Below are positions 18,778 through 27,047 of a stretch of 64,000 bases of DNA, in pieces. The notes beneath the pieces were generated by a model. It saw only the letters and a program-made list of their open reading frames with translations. It ran no database searches and was not told the origin of the DNA. The number at the start of each line of letters is the position of its first letter. Position 1 is the stretch's first letter. A program made the position numbers and the translations under genes. Origin of the DNA: Epilithonimonas zeae (GTDB lineage Bacteria; Bacteroidota; Bacteroidia; Flavobacteriales; Weeksellaceae); assembly GCF_900141765.1 (NCBI RefSeq), contig NZ_FSRK01000001.1, forward strand, positions 1,240,001 through 1,304,000, written 5' to 3'.

Positions 18778-20031
18778 TTATTTCTCAAATTCTAAGCTTG
18801 CCAAAATGAAAGGTCCGGTTCCTTTCCCGTCATTGGAACGGATTTTTTCATTGACGTAATATTCGTAAGAACCGTCTCTGTAAGGTTTTCCGCCTAAGCC
18901 CGCAACAGCACAACATTTATTAAGATTGACAACGCCATTTTCATCAACTGTGATTAGGTTTTTGATAATTCCGTTATAACCTTTTTTTGCAGCAGCCTTG
19001 TAAGATTGTGATAAATAGCCTTCGTTGACAGATTTGATAATCGTATAAACAAACATCGCAGAAGCGCTTGCTTCCTCATAGTTACCATTTTCCAAAGGTT
19101 TGTCCAAAACCTGATACCAAAGTCCGGATTTTTTATTCTGAACTTTGATTACGGCATCAGCGTAAGATTTGATATAGGAAATGATTCTCGTTCTTCCGGG
19201 ATGATCTTTGGGTAAAAAGTCCAGAACGTCAACCATTGCCATTCCGTACCAACCCATCGCTCTACCCCAAAAATTAGGAGAAAGCCCCGTTTCTTTATTG
19301 GCCCAAGCTTGTTCTTTGCTCTCGTCCCAAGCGTGATAAAGCAACCCTGTTTTTTTGTCTAAAAGATTTTTCTGAACCGAATCAAATTGAAAAACTATGT
19401 CATCATATGCTTTTTGTGCATCTGTTCCTTTTGTAAAATCTTTTGTATAATGTGTATAAAAGGGCATTCCCATATAAAGCCCGTCCAACCAAACCTGATA
19501 TGGATAGATTTTTTTGTGCCAGAAAGAGCCTTCTTTGGTTCTTGGTTGTCCGTCGATTTGTGAACGTAAGGTTTGAAGTGCTCGCAGGTATTTTTCTTTT
19601 TTTTCTTTTTCGTAAAGATAAAGCAATACGTTTCCGCTATTCAACATATCAATATTATACTTTTCCAGCTCGTATGTTTGAATGGTTCCGTCTTCATTGA
19701 TCAACTTTTCGCCGAAACCACTGATATAATCATAGTATTCCTTCTTTCCGGTTTTTGCATACAGTTTTTCTGCGCCATCTAATACAATGGCAGATGGATA
19801 AGTCCATTTTGGGCTTTTACTAAAATCAAGCATCCAAGCTTCAGGGAAACGATGCATCTCGGAAAGCAGCATTCTCTCTGACCAATTCAGATTTGTGGGA
19901 ACAATTTTTCCTGATTGAGGTTTTGAAGTTTCTGTTTTAGTTGTCACTTTTGATTGTGCAGAAACCAAGAATAACCCCGAACTTAAAACTGTGAAAGTGA
20001 GAATTTTTATTTTACGACTTATAATATTCAT
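18778..20031 (-). CDS. Unsaturated rhamnogalacturonyl hydrolase, glycoside hydrolase family 105
   Basis: 417 residues with a signal peptide. The (alpha/alpha)6 fold of GH105 shows in MHRFPEAWMLDFSKSPKWTY, YNIDMLNSGNVLLYLY, YPYQVWLDGLYMGMPFYTHY and FWGRAMGWYGMAMVDVLDFL. The Asp residues in the second and third segments fit the catalytic and substrate positions. The family removes the unsaturated galacturonic acid left by pectate or rhamnogalacturonan lyases, so it works downstream of the PL1-like lyase at 8 kb. It is the first gene of the - strand enzyme series and is divergent from the kdp regulator. Confidence 0.9.
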   Translation of the reverse strand: MNIISRKIKILTFTVLSSGLFLVSAQSKVTTKTETSKPQSGKIVPTNLNWSERMLLSEMHRFPEAWMLDFSKSPKWTYPSAIVLDGAEKLYAKTGKKEYYDYISGFGEKLINEDGTIQTYELEKYNIDMLNSGNVLLYLYEKEKKEKYLRALQTLRSQIDGQPRTKEGSFWHKKIYPYQVWLDGLYMGMPFYTHYTKDFTKGTDAQKAYDDIVFQFDSVQKNLLDKKTGLLYHAWDESKEQAWANKETGLSPNFWGRAMGWYGMAMVDVLDFLPKDHPGRTRIISYIKSYADAVIKVQNKKSGLWYQVLDKPLENGNYEEASASAMFVYTIIKSVNEGYLSQSYKAAAKKGYNGIIKNLITVDENGVVNLNKCCAVAGLGGKPYRDGSYEYYVNEKIRSNDGKGTGPFILASLEFEK

Positions 20032-20190
20032 TAGTTTAAATTTTGAAATTGATTTATCGCAATTTAAAATAAATGGGTGTGGTGATTGTCCTGTGGTGTC
20101 TGGAATAGAAATACCAATTTTATAATTGCTTCCAATTATATTTTTCTATATAAATTCAAATATTATTTAATTATTTCTAAAGACAATATT

Positions 20191-20198
20191 TAAATTTG
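20191..20198 (+). promoter_or_regulatory. Candidate -7 box for the sigma-54 regulator
   Basis: TAAATTTG matches the Bacteroidota -7 consensus TAnnTTTG, 17 bp before the TTG start. No clear TTG -33 element is seen. The 184-bp divergent region holds no gene. Confidence 0.45.
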
Positions 20199-20215
20199 CA
20201 ACATAATCTCAGCAA

Positions 20216-21562
20216 TTGAACAAAATCCTCATCATAGACGACGAAGAAAAAATCAGAACTTTACTTTCCCGAATTATCAGTCTGGAAGGCTTCGAAGTTT
20301 TCCAGGCCTCTGATTTGAAAAATGCAAAAAAACGACTCGAAGTTTCGGATATTGATGTTGTTATAAGCGATGTCAAACTTCCCGAAGGAAGTGGTGTTGA
20401 GTTTTCTAAAATTATTAAAGAGAAATATCCTTCAGTAGAAACTATTCTTTTGACGGCTTATGGCAATATTCCGGATGGCGTTCAGGCTATTAAAAATGGT
20501 GCTTTCGATTATATTACAAAAGGTGATGACAACAACAAAATCATTCCTTTGGTCTATAAAGCTTTGGAGAAAGTTACCCTTAACAAAAGAGTTTTACAAC
20601 TAGAGAAACAACTCGACAACAAGCAATCTTTTGATAATGTCATTGGAAAATCAAAACTGATTCAGTTCGCTATCGATTCAGCTAAAAAAGTGGCTGTCAC
20701 AGATGCCACAGTTCTTCTTAACGGAGAAACCGGAACTGGAAAAGAGGTTTTTGCGCAGGCTATTCATAATGCAAGCAATCGGAATAAGCAAAATTTTGTA
20801 GCCATCAACTGCTCGGCTTTCAGCAAAGAATTGTTGGAGAACGAATTGTTTGGTCACAAAGCGGGCGCTTTTACGGGCGCTATGAAAGATTCAAAAGGGA
20901 TTTTTGAAGAAGCCAACAATGGAACGGTTTTCCTGGACGAAATAGGGGAGATGCCTTTAGATTTGCAGGCCAAATTGCTCCGTGTTCTGGAATCTGGCGA
21001 GTTTTTGAAAGTTGGAGACAGCAAACCGACGAAAGTTAATGTAAGAATAATTGCTGCAACGAACCGAGATTTGCAAACCGAAATCGACAAAGAAAACTTC
21101 CGCGAAGATTTGTTTTATAGAATCAATATTTTTAACATCGTTCTACCGTCGTTGCGCGATAGAACTTCCGATATTCCAGAATTAGCCAATTATTTTCTGA
21201 TGAAATTCTCTCAAAAAATCGGAAAAAAAATCATTTCGATTTCTGATGATTATCTTGGTGTCCTAAAAAAACATTCGTGGAAAGGTAACATCCGCGAACT
21301 ACGAAATATCATTGAAAGAAGTGTTATTTTAGAAGACGGTAACACCTTATCAATCGATAGTTTACCTTTCGATTTACAACAGTCACAAATTTCCGAAACT
21401 GCAAACAAAACCTTGTCCGCATTCTCGATGGCAAGCGCCGAAAAAATTCACATTCAAAAAACTTTGAATTATACCAAAGGTAACAAAGCCGAAGCTGCAC
21501 GTTTGCTGGAAATTGGAATTGCAACGCTTTATCGCAAAATAGAAGAATACAAAATATCATAA
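20216..21562 (+). CDS. Sigma-54-dependent response regulator (NtrC family), probable kdp regulator
   Basis: 448 residues. Residues 1-115 form a receiver domain with phosphoacceptor Asp52 (SDVKLPEGSG). A sigma-54 AAA+ domain follows with Walker A GETGTGKE at 170-177, the sigma-54 contact loop GAFTGA at 217-222 and a Walker B ending FLDEIGEMP. A Fis-type helix-turn-helix ends the protein (NKAEAARLLEIGIATLYRKIEEY). The start codon is TTG at 20216, since no ATG fits the conserved NKILIIDDEE opening. It precedes kdp genes and a split KdpD system, so it probably replaces the OmpR-type KdpE. A strong terminator follows. Confidence 0.88.
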   Translation: MNKILIIDDEEKIRTLLSRIISLEGFEVFQASDLKNAKKRLEVSDIDVVISDVKLPEGSGVEFSKIIKEKYPSVETILLTAYGNIPDGVQAIKNGAFDYITKGDDNNKIIPLVYKALEKVTLNKRVLQLEKQLDNKQSFDNVIGKSKLIQFAIDSAKKVAVTDATVLLNGETGTGKEVFAQAIHNASNRNKQNFVAINCSAFSKELLENELFGHKAGAFTGAMKDSKGIFEEANNGTVFLDEIGEMPLDLQAKLLRVLESGEFLKVGDSKPTKVNVRIIAATNRDLQTEIDKENFREDLFYRINIFNIVLPSLRDRTSDIPELANYFLMKFSQKIGKKIISISDDYLGVLKKHSWKGNIRELRNIIERSVILEDGNTLSIDSLPFDLQQSQISETANKTLSAFSMASAEKIHIQKTLNYTKGNKAEAARLLEIGIATLYRKIEEYKIS

Positions 21563-21580
21563 ATTAATTATCATATTGAG

Positions 21581-21610
21581 AAAAAGCCTATCATTTTGAT
21601 AGGCTTTTTT
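21581..21610 (+). terminator. Strong hairpin terminator after the sigma-54 regulator
   Basis: AAAAAGCCTATCA and TGATAGGCTTTTT form a perfect 13-bp stem around a 3-nt loop, with further T residues. It isolates the regulator from the kdp genes, which then need their own promoter. Confidence 0.92.
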
Positions 21611-21690
21611 GTTGCTTAAATTTCAAAAATAATTTTTAATCAATTGATTTACATTGAATTGAATAATTAAATTTTCAAAGGGAACATATC

Positions 21691-21707
21691 TTGGCATTAG
21701 TGATTTA
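21691..21707 (+). promoter_or_regulatory. Possible sigma-54 promoter of the kdp operon
   Basis: TTGGCATTAGTGATTTA matches the -24 half (TTGGCA) of the sigma-54 consensus, but the -12 half has TT in place of GC. It lies 14 bp before the first ORF of the operon, after a strong terminator and downstream of a sigma-54 activator gene. The call is weak because of the poor -12 half. Confidence 0.3.
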
Positions 21708-21720
21708 AAATAATAATAAA

Positions 21721-22080
21721 ATGAATCACACAGAAGCCATTCAGGAAATCATCAAAGTCGCACCTGAGTCTGAAGAAGAGTTCAAAGAAATCTATAAGAC
21801 CAAAAATTCTTTTATGGTCATCAATGTTTTCACAAAACAAATCCAAAAACTGATAAAAAAGAAAGACAAAATCGTCCTTATCAATTGTCTCAACAAAATG
21901 AACGAAATCTACAGAAAAGGCGACCAAACCCTGAAAAATGCGGTAGAATCTATCTTCATTTACTCCTTGGATAGTATGATTTTTTCTTGCGACAGCGTTT
22001 ACAAAAATCTCATTTTCGAGAAAATTCCTGTGGGATTGCAGAAGGCTTATTTCCGCCAGGTTTACAAATCCGGATTATAA
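21721..22080 (+). CDS. Small protein of unknown function heading the kdp operon
   Basis: 119 residues, with no signal peptide or membrane segment. The sequence is helical and acidic at the N-terminus (APESEEEFKEIYK) and basic in the middle (KQIQKLIKKKDK), with a hydrophobic C-terminal half. I do not recognise a family. It follows a terminator, is read with the small membrane ORFs that precede kdpA, and ends 11 bp before the next of them, so it is probably part of the kdp operon. A cytoplasmic accessory or regulatory role is possible but not shown. Confidence 0.6.
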   Translation: MNHTEAIQEIIKVAPESEEEFKEIYKTKNSFMVINVFTKQIQKLIKKKDKIVLINCLNKMNEIYRKGDQTLKNAVESIFIYSLDSMIFSCDSVYKNLIFEKIPVGLQKAYFRQVYKSGL

Positions 22081-22091
22081 ATTTCAAACCA

Positions 22092-22226
22092 ATGAAAACT
22101 AAAAACAGAGGAGATTGGGAACTTTGGAAAGCTTCTAACTCCAGACACCAATTTCAGATTCTAATCGTCAATATTGCTGTGATTCTCAGTGTTTTTGTAG
22201 TTGCAGCAATCATTCAATTTTCATAA
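22092..22226 (+). CDS. 44-residue single-span membrane protein in the kdp operon
   Basis: ATG at 22092 gives MKTKNRGDWELWKASNSRHQ, then a clear hydrophobic span ILIVNIAVILSVFVVAAIIQF. The positive N-terminus would stay in the cytoplasm. It lies 11 bp after the 119-residue gene and 10 bp before the next micro-ORF, so translation is plausible. No family recognised. Confidence 0.5.
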   Translation: MKTKNRGDWELWKASNSRHQFQILIVNIAVILSVFVVAAIIQFS

Positions 22227-22236
22227 AAATTCAACA

Positions 22237-22317
22237 ATGACAACAATTACAATCATCTTAGGACTAGCTCTTTTTGCCGTTTTTTTTCTAACCGTAAAAT
22301 ACTTCGAAAAAATATGA
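22237..22317 (+). CDS. 26-residue hydrophobic peptide, KdpF-like
   Basis: MTTITIILGLALFAVFFLTV followed by KYFEKI and stop. It overlaps kdpF by four bases (ATGA). Length and layout resemble KdpF: one span, then a short basic/aromatic tail. It lacks the PEKF end seen in the next ORF. It may be a diverged KdpF paralogue or a separate transporter subunit. Confidence 0.5.
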   Translation: MTTITIILGLALFAVFFLTVKYFEKI

Positions 22318-22391
22318 CCGTTCTATTCATCATCGCCCTCGCCGTCTTCGCATATATGTGTTACGTACTTGTAAAACCGGAGAAATTTTAA
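22314..22391 (+). CDS. kdpF: Potassium-transporting ATPase subunit KdpF
   Basis: A 25-residue peptide, MTVLFIIALAVFAYMCYVLV then KPEKF. A single transmembrane span ending with the Y-x2-LVKPEKF tail is the usual KdpF form. KdpF is a small lipid-like stabiliser of the KdpABC complex in the inner membrane. It overlaps the preceding micro-ORF at ATGA and precedes kdpA by 90 bp, the expected place in kdpFABC operons. Confidence 0.8.
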   Translation: MTVLFIIALAVFAYMCYVLVKPEKF

Positions 22392-22392
22392 A

Positions 22393-22457
22393 AAGTGAAA
22401 AGTTGACGGTAAATAGTTAGAAGTTCTGTCAATCTTTTTACCTCTCACTTTTCACTT
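22393..22457 (+). repeat. Inverted repeat between kdpF and kdpA
   Basis: AAGTGAAAAGT at 22393 and ACTTTTCACTT at 22447 form a perfect 11-bp stem with a 43-nt loop that contains GTTGACGGTAAA and TGTCAATCTTTTTACC. It occupies most of the 90-bp gap before kdpA. It could adjust the relative translation of kdpF and kdpA. Confidence 0.55.
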
Positions 22458-22481
22458 CTCACTCACTTCAAATTTAAAAAA

Positions 22482-24179
22482 ATGAACTCAGAAATTTTAG
22501 GAATTATATTAATGTTTTTTCTCGCCGTTTCTCTCGCGATACCGCTGGGAAGATACATTGGTAGACTGTTCAGCAACGAAAAAACCTGGCTGGATAAAAT
22601 TTTAAACCCAATAGACAATCTTTTCTATAAACTTTCAGGCATCAATTCTGACAAAGAAATGAATTGGAAACAACATCTTTTGGCATTGTTGACCATCAAT
22701 CTAGTTTGGTTTCTGGTAGCAATGTTAGTACTTACCAATATGAGTTGGCTTCCAATGAATCCGGACAACAATCCATCGATGAGTGGCGATTTGGCCTTCA
22801 ACACCGCTGTCAGTTTTGTCTGTAATACTAATCTTCAGCATTACTCAGGTGAAACCGGAATGTCATATTTGGGGCAATTGACTTTGATGCTTTGGCAATT
22901 CATCAGTGCAGGTTGCGGAATGGCTGCAGCAGCTGTTGTTTTCACTGCAATGAAAGAAAGAACTACTGATAAATTGGGTAATTTTTACTTCTTTTTTGTG
23001 AGAAGTTGCACCAGAATCTTATTTCCAATTGCCGTCATAGTAGCTTCTCTATTAGCATTTGATGGAACACCAATGACTTTCGAAGGCAAAGACGTAATCA
23101 CCAATCTTCAGGGTGACAAAATAGAAGTAAGTCGCGGTCCTGTGGCCGCATTTGTTGCCATCAAACATTTAGGTACAAATGGCGGCGGATTTTTTGGACC
23201 GAACTCGGCGCATCCATTAGAAAATCCGAATTATTTTACTAATATCGTCGAAATCGTTACACAGATGCTGATTCCATTAGCAATGATTTTTGCAATGGGT
23301 TATATGCTTAAAAGAAGAAAACTGGCGTGGACCATTTTCGGTGTGATGACCATTGGATTTTTATTGCTGATGTTTCCAACAGTCATCTCAGAAACTGGCG
23401 GAAATCCAGCGATTTCTGAAATGGGAATTTCTCAGACGATGGGAAATATGGAAGGTAAAGAAATCAGATTCGGTTCTGCAGCTTCGGCTTATTGGAGCAT
23501 CGCAACCACCGTTATTTCAACGGGAAGTATCAACTCTATGCACGATAGTTTTATGCCAATCAGTGGGATGAATCAATTGCTCGGTATGATGGTCAACTGT
23601 TTCTACGGCGGAGTCGGAGTCGGATTTCTGAATTTCTACATTTTTATTATTCTCGCCGTTTTCATCAGTGGATTGATGGTCGGTAGAACGCCAGAATTCC
23701 TTGGCAAAAAAATCGAAGCCAAAGAAATGAAAATCGCAATGATGATTGCGCTGCTTCACCCATTTTTGATTCTAGCAGGAACAGCTATTGCAAGTTATAC
23801 TTATGCCAACAACCCTGAAGCTTACACCAGTTGGCTCAACAATCCCGGTTTCCACGGTTTCAGCGAAATGCTTTATGAATTCACTTCTTCAAGTGCCAAC
23901 AACGGAAGCGGTTTCGAAGGCCTGGGCGACAACACGCCATTCTGGAATATCGCCTGTGGTATTGTGATGTTGATGGCAAGATATCTCCCAATCATAGGTC
24001 CGGTCGCTATTGCAGGAAGTTTAGCTGCTAAGAAATATATTCCGGAAAGTGCAGGAACTTTGAAAACCGATACTTCAACATTTGGATTAATGGTTTTTGC
24101 CGTCATTGCTTTAGTTGCCGCATTGTCCTTCTTTCCGGCATTGGCGTTGGGGCCGATTGCAGAATATTTTTCAATTTAA
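22482..24179 (+). CDS. kdpA: Potassium-transporting ATPase subunit KdpA
   Basis: 565 residues, close to the usual 557-580. About ten membrane spans surround four pore segments. The first pore segment is visible as SFVCNTNLQHYSGE and the second as GTNGGGFFGPNSAHPLENP, both typical of the KdpA selectivity filter; others lie near residues 350 and 470. KdpA is the channel-like potassium-translocating subunit in the inner membrane and works with KdpB, KdpC and KdpF. It follows kdpF and precedes kdpB by 100 bp. Confidence 0.95.
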   Translation: MNSEILGIILMFFLAVSLAIPLGRYIGRLFSNEKTWLDKILNPIDNLFYKLSGINSDKEMNWKQHLLALLTINLVWFLVAMLVLTNMSWLPMNPDNNPSMSGDLAFNTAVSFVCNTNLQHYSGETGMSYLGQLTLMLWQFISAGCGMAAAAVVFTAMKERTTDKLGNFYFFFVRSCTRILFPIAVIVASLLAFDGTPMTFEGKDVITNLQGDKIEVSRGPVAAFVAIKHLGTNGGGFFGPNSAHPLENPNYFTNIVEIVTQMLIPLAMIFAMGYMLKRRKLAWTIFGVMTIGFLLLMFPTVISETGGNPAISEMGISQTMGNMEGKEIRFGSAASAYWSIATTVISTGSINSMHDSFMPISGMNQLLGMMVNCFYGGVGVGFLNFYIFIILAVFISGLMVGRTPEFLGKKIEAKEMKIAMMIALLHPFLILAGTAIASYTYANNPEAYTSWLNNPGFHGFSEMLYEFTSSSANNGSGFEGLGDNTPFWNIACGIVMLMARYLPIIGPVAIAGSLAAKKYIPESAGTLKTDTSTFGLMVFAVIALVAALSFFPALALGPIAEYFSI

Positions 24180-24279
24180 TTTTTATCAATAATGAAATCA
24201 TCACTAATAAAGGTTTTAAATAAAACGAATTACTAGGCGATTGCATATGACATTTAAAAAAAATAATAAATTTTCCATA

Positions 24280-26319
24280 ATGAAAGGAGATAATAACAAT
24301 TTGTTTCAGAAAGAACTCGTGAATGAGGCTTTGAAACAATCATTTATAAAACTAAATCCAGCTAAAATGTTCCGAAATCCGGTCATGTTTATGGTTTGGG
24401 TGGGAACGCTGGTAATGGCTGGCGTGTGCGTCTGGATTGCAACAGGCGAACAAAATCAAGGAAGTTTGATTTACAATATTATCGTAACAGCAGTTCTGTT
24501 TATCACTTTGCTTTTTGCCAATTTTGCCGAAGCCATCGCCGAGGCGAGAGGAAAAGCACAAGCCGATTCACTTAGAAAAACAAGGGAAGAAACGCCCGCA
24601 AAATGGATAAAACCAGTTGGAGAGATATTCAATGATGAAATCACAATCGTGCCTTCTTCTGAACTTAAAAAAGGCGATGTATTTCTTTGTGAACCTGGCG
24701 ATATTATTCCATCCGATGGAGAAATTATCGAAGGTCTTGCTACGATTGATGAAAGTGCCATCACAGGAGAAAGCGCACCGGTAATACGAGAATCTGGTGG
24801 TGACAAAAGCAGTGTAACCGGCGGAACAAAAGTTCTTTCGGACAGGATAAAAGTAAAAGTAACCACCGAACCTGGCGAAAGTTTTCTGGATAAAATGATT
24901 GCTTTGGTAGAAGGTGCTTCCAGACAAAAAACCCCTAACGAAATTGCTTTGACTATTTTGTTGGCTGGATTTACCTTAGTTTTCATCATCGTGACTGTGA
25001 CCTTGAAACCATTCGGAGATTACGCCCATACACCAATTACGATTGCCGCTTTCATCTCATTATTTGTTTGTTTAATTCCAACTACGATTGGCGGACTATT
25101 GTCAGCCATCGGAATAGCCGGAATGGACAGAGCTTTGCGTGCAAACGTCATCACCAAAAGTGGAAAAGCGGTAGAAACGGCTGGTGACGTAGATGTACTT
25201 TTATTGGACAAAACAGGAACAATCACCATCGGAAACAGAAAAGCAACTCACTTTCATTTGGCTAACGGAATTGATGAAACACACTTTACAAAAGCTGTTG
25301 TTTTAAGCTCAATGTCAGACGAAACGCCAGAAGGAAAATCCATCATAGAATTGGCTGGAGTCAATCCTTCAAGTTATGAAATCAACAATTCGGAATTCAT
25401 CAAGTTTACCGCAGAAAGCAGAAGTTCAGGTATCAATTATGACCAAATCAGAATCCGAAAAGGTGCTTCTGACGCTATCCGAAATTTGGTAGAGAAAGCA
25501 GGCAATCAATTTCCGAAAGAAATAGAAGAAGCTGTAAAAAATATTTCGAGCAACGGTGGAACGCCTTTGGTGGTTTCGGAAAACGAAAAAGTTTTAGGCG
25601 TTGTAGAGCTTCAGGATATTATCAAACCGGGCATTCAGGAACGTTTTGAACGCTTGAGAAAAATGGGAATCAAAACCGTAATGGTAACCGGAGATAATCC
25701 TTTGACAGCAAAATACATCGCCGAAAAAGCAGGTGTGGACGATTTCATTGCAGAAGCCAAACCGGAAGACAAAATGAATTACATCAAAAAAGAACAGTCC
25801 GAAGGGCGTTTGGTCGCAATGATGGGCGACGGAACCAACGATGCGCCAGCACTTGCACAAGCCGATGTCGGTGTAGCAATGAACAGCGGAACTCAGGCAG
25901 CGAAAGAAGCCGGCAATATGGTGGATTTGGACAACGACCCAACCAAACTGATTGAAATTGTTGAAATTGGAAAACAACTTTTGATGACCAGAGGAACTTT
26001 GACGACGTTCAGTATTGCCAACGATGTTGCGAAATATTTTGCCATTGTTCCAGCCTTATTTATCGCTTCCATTCCTGCGCTCCAAGGTCTCAATATTATG
26101 AATCTGCATTCTCCGGAAACAGCCATTCTATCCGCAGTTATTTTCAATGCGATTATCATTCCGATGCTGATTCCGCTGGCTTTGAAAGGTGTTGCTTACA
26201 AACCAATTGGCGCCAGTGCACTGCTCAGAAGAAACCTTTTGATTTACGGTCTGGGAGGCGTTTTGATACCTTTTATCGGGATAAAAATCATTGACCTTCT
26301 GGTGTCGCTGTTTTTTTAG
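24280..26319 (+). CDS. kdpB: Potassium-transporting ATPase ATP-binding subunit KdpB (P-type ATPase)
   Basis: 679 residues. P-type ATPase marks are complete: TGES at 162-165, phosphorylated Asp310 in [17 protein letters not shown], and [21 protein letters not shown]. KdpB couples ATP hydrolysis to potassium uptake by KdpA. The start at 24280 ([18 protein letters not shown]) fits family N-termini. Upstream TTG and ATG codons at 24241 and 24247 would add Lys/Asn-rich residues with no family resemblance. An interspersed repeat follows directly after the stop codon and separates kdpB from kdpC. Confidence 0.95.
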   Translation: MKGDNNNLFQKELVNEALKQSFIKLNPAKMFRNPVMFMVWVGTLVMAGVCVWIATGEQNQGSLIYNIIVTAVLFITLLFANFAEAIAEARGKAQADSLRKTREETPAKWIKPVGEIFNDEITIVPSSELKKGDVFLCEPGDIIPSDGEIIEGLATIDESAITGESAPVIRESGGDKSSVTGGTKVLSDRIKVKVTTEPGESFLDKMIALVEGASRQKTPNEIALTILLAGFTLVFIIVTVTLKPFGDYAHTPITIAAFISLFVCLIPTTIGGLLSAIGIAGMDRALRANVITKSGKAVETAGDVDVLLLDKTGTITIGNRKATHFHLANGIDETHFTKAVVLSSMSDETPEGKSIIELAGVNPSSYEINNSEFIKFTAESRSSGINYDQIRIRKGASDAIRNLVEKAGNQFPKEIEEAVKNISSNGGTPLVVSENEKVLGVVELQDIIKPGIQERFERLRKMGIKTVMVTGDNPLTAKYIAEKAGVDDFIAEAKPEDKMNYIKKEQSEGRLVAMMGDGTNDAPALAQADVGVAMNSGTQAAKEAGNMVDLDNDPTKLIEIVEIGKQLLMTRGTLTTFSIANDVAKYFAIVPALFIASIPALQGLNIMNLHSPETAILSAVIFNAIIIPMLIPLALKGVAYKPIGASALLRRNLLIYGLGGVLIPFIGIKIIDLLVSLFF

Positions 26320-26327
26320 AATGATTT

Positions 26328-26415
26328 GGGCAGCTTTTCCGTCCTCCGTTCCCGCTAATTTTTGCCAAGCTTTTCCAGCCACAAAAAAATGAGCTCCACT
26401 CAGGCCGGGCTGCAG
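26328..26415 (+). repeat. Interspersed palindromic repeat, family A, copy 3, between kdpB and kdpC
   Basis: It begins GGGCAGCTTTTCCGTCCTCC and ends CCGGGCTGCAG. It starts eight bases after the kdpB stop, inside the operon, in the sense orientation. A transcript hairpin here could stabilise the upstream message or lower kdpC expression. Confidence 0.85.
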
Positions 26416-26469
26416 ATTCAACATAAAAAGACTTCCCAACAATCAATAGAACATTTAAAATAATTAATA

Positions 26470-27030
26470 ATGAAACAAAATATATTACCAGCCATCAGAC
26501 TCACAGCAGTTTGCCTTGTATTTTTCGCTGGCTTTTACACCTTAATCATTTTTGGAATCGCTCAGTTTTCTCCCAACAACGGGAAAGGCGAAATCCTGAC
26601 TTTTAACAATAAAAAATATTATGCTAATGTCGGTGAAGCATTTACGAAAGACCAATATTTCTGGTCGCGTCCATCGGCTGTAGATTACAATGCAGCGGGT
26701 GCAGGAGGAAGCAATAAAGGTCCGAACAATCCCGATTATCTGAAAACTGTTCAGGAAAGAATCGACAATTTTATGAAACATAATCCGGACGTCAAAAAAT
26801 CCAAAATCCCTTCTGATTTGGTCACAGCAAGCGGAAGCGGATTGGACCCGAATATTTCTGTTCAAGGCGCCAATGTTCAAGTCAAACGAATTGCGAAAAT
26901 CAGAAATCTTGATGAAAATCAAATTGGGAAATTAATCACATCCAATATAGAAAAACCTTTTTTGGGAATCTTCGGAACTGAAAAAATCAATGTTCTGAAA
27001 CTCAATATCGCTTTAGACGGTTTGAAATAA
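26470..27030 (+). CDS. kdpC: Potassium-transporting ATPase subunit KdpC
   Basis: 186 residues, the usual size. One N-terminal membrane span (LTAVCLVFFAGFYTLIIFGIA) is followed by a periplasmic domain with family marks: YFWSRPSAVDYNAAGAGGSNKGP, LVTASGSGLDPNISVQGA and RIAKIRNL. KdpC anchors in the inner membrane and helps assemble and stabilise the KdpFABC complex. The 150 bp between kdpB and kdpC, filled mainly by a repeat, is larger than in typical kdp operons. An outer membrane protein gene follows 17 bp downstream. Confidence 0.94.
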   Translation: MKQNILPAIRLTAVCLVFFAGFYTLIIFGIAQFSPNNGKGEILTFNNKKYYANVGEAFTKDQYFWSRPSAVDYNAAGAGGSNKGPNNPDYLKTVQERIDNFMKHNPDVKKSKIPSDLVTASGSGLDPNISVQGANVQVKRIAKIRNLDENQIGKLITSNIEKPFLGIFGTEKINVLKLNIALDGLK

Positions 27031-27047
27031 CATTAAAAAATAAAAGT

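Noticed and set aside
24241-24279. Upstream starts (TTG 24241, ATG 24247) for kdpB
   Set aside because: They add a Lys/Asn-rich stretch not seen in Kdp[15 protein letters not shown] at 24280 fits the family opening.
24471-24989. 172-residue open frame on the - strand inside kdpB
   Set aside because: It is antisense to a clearly conserved gene, has no motif, and reads as a codon shadow.
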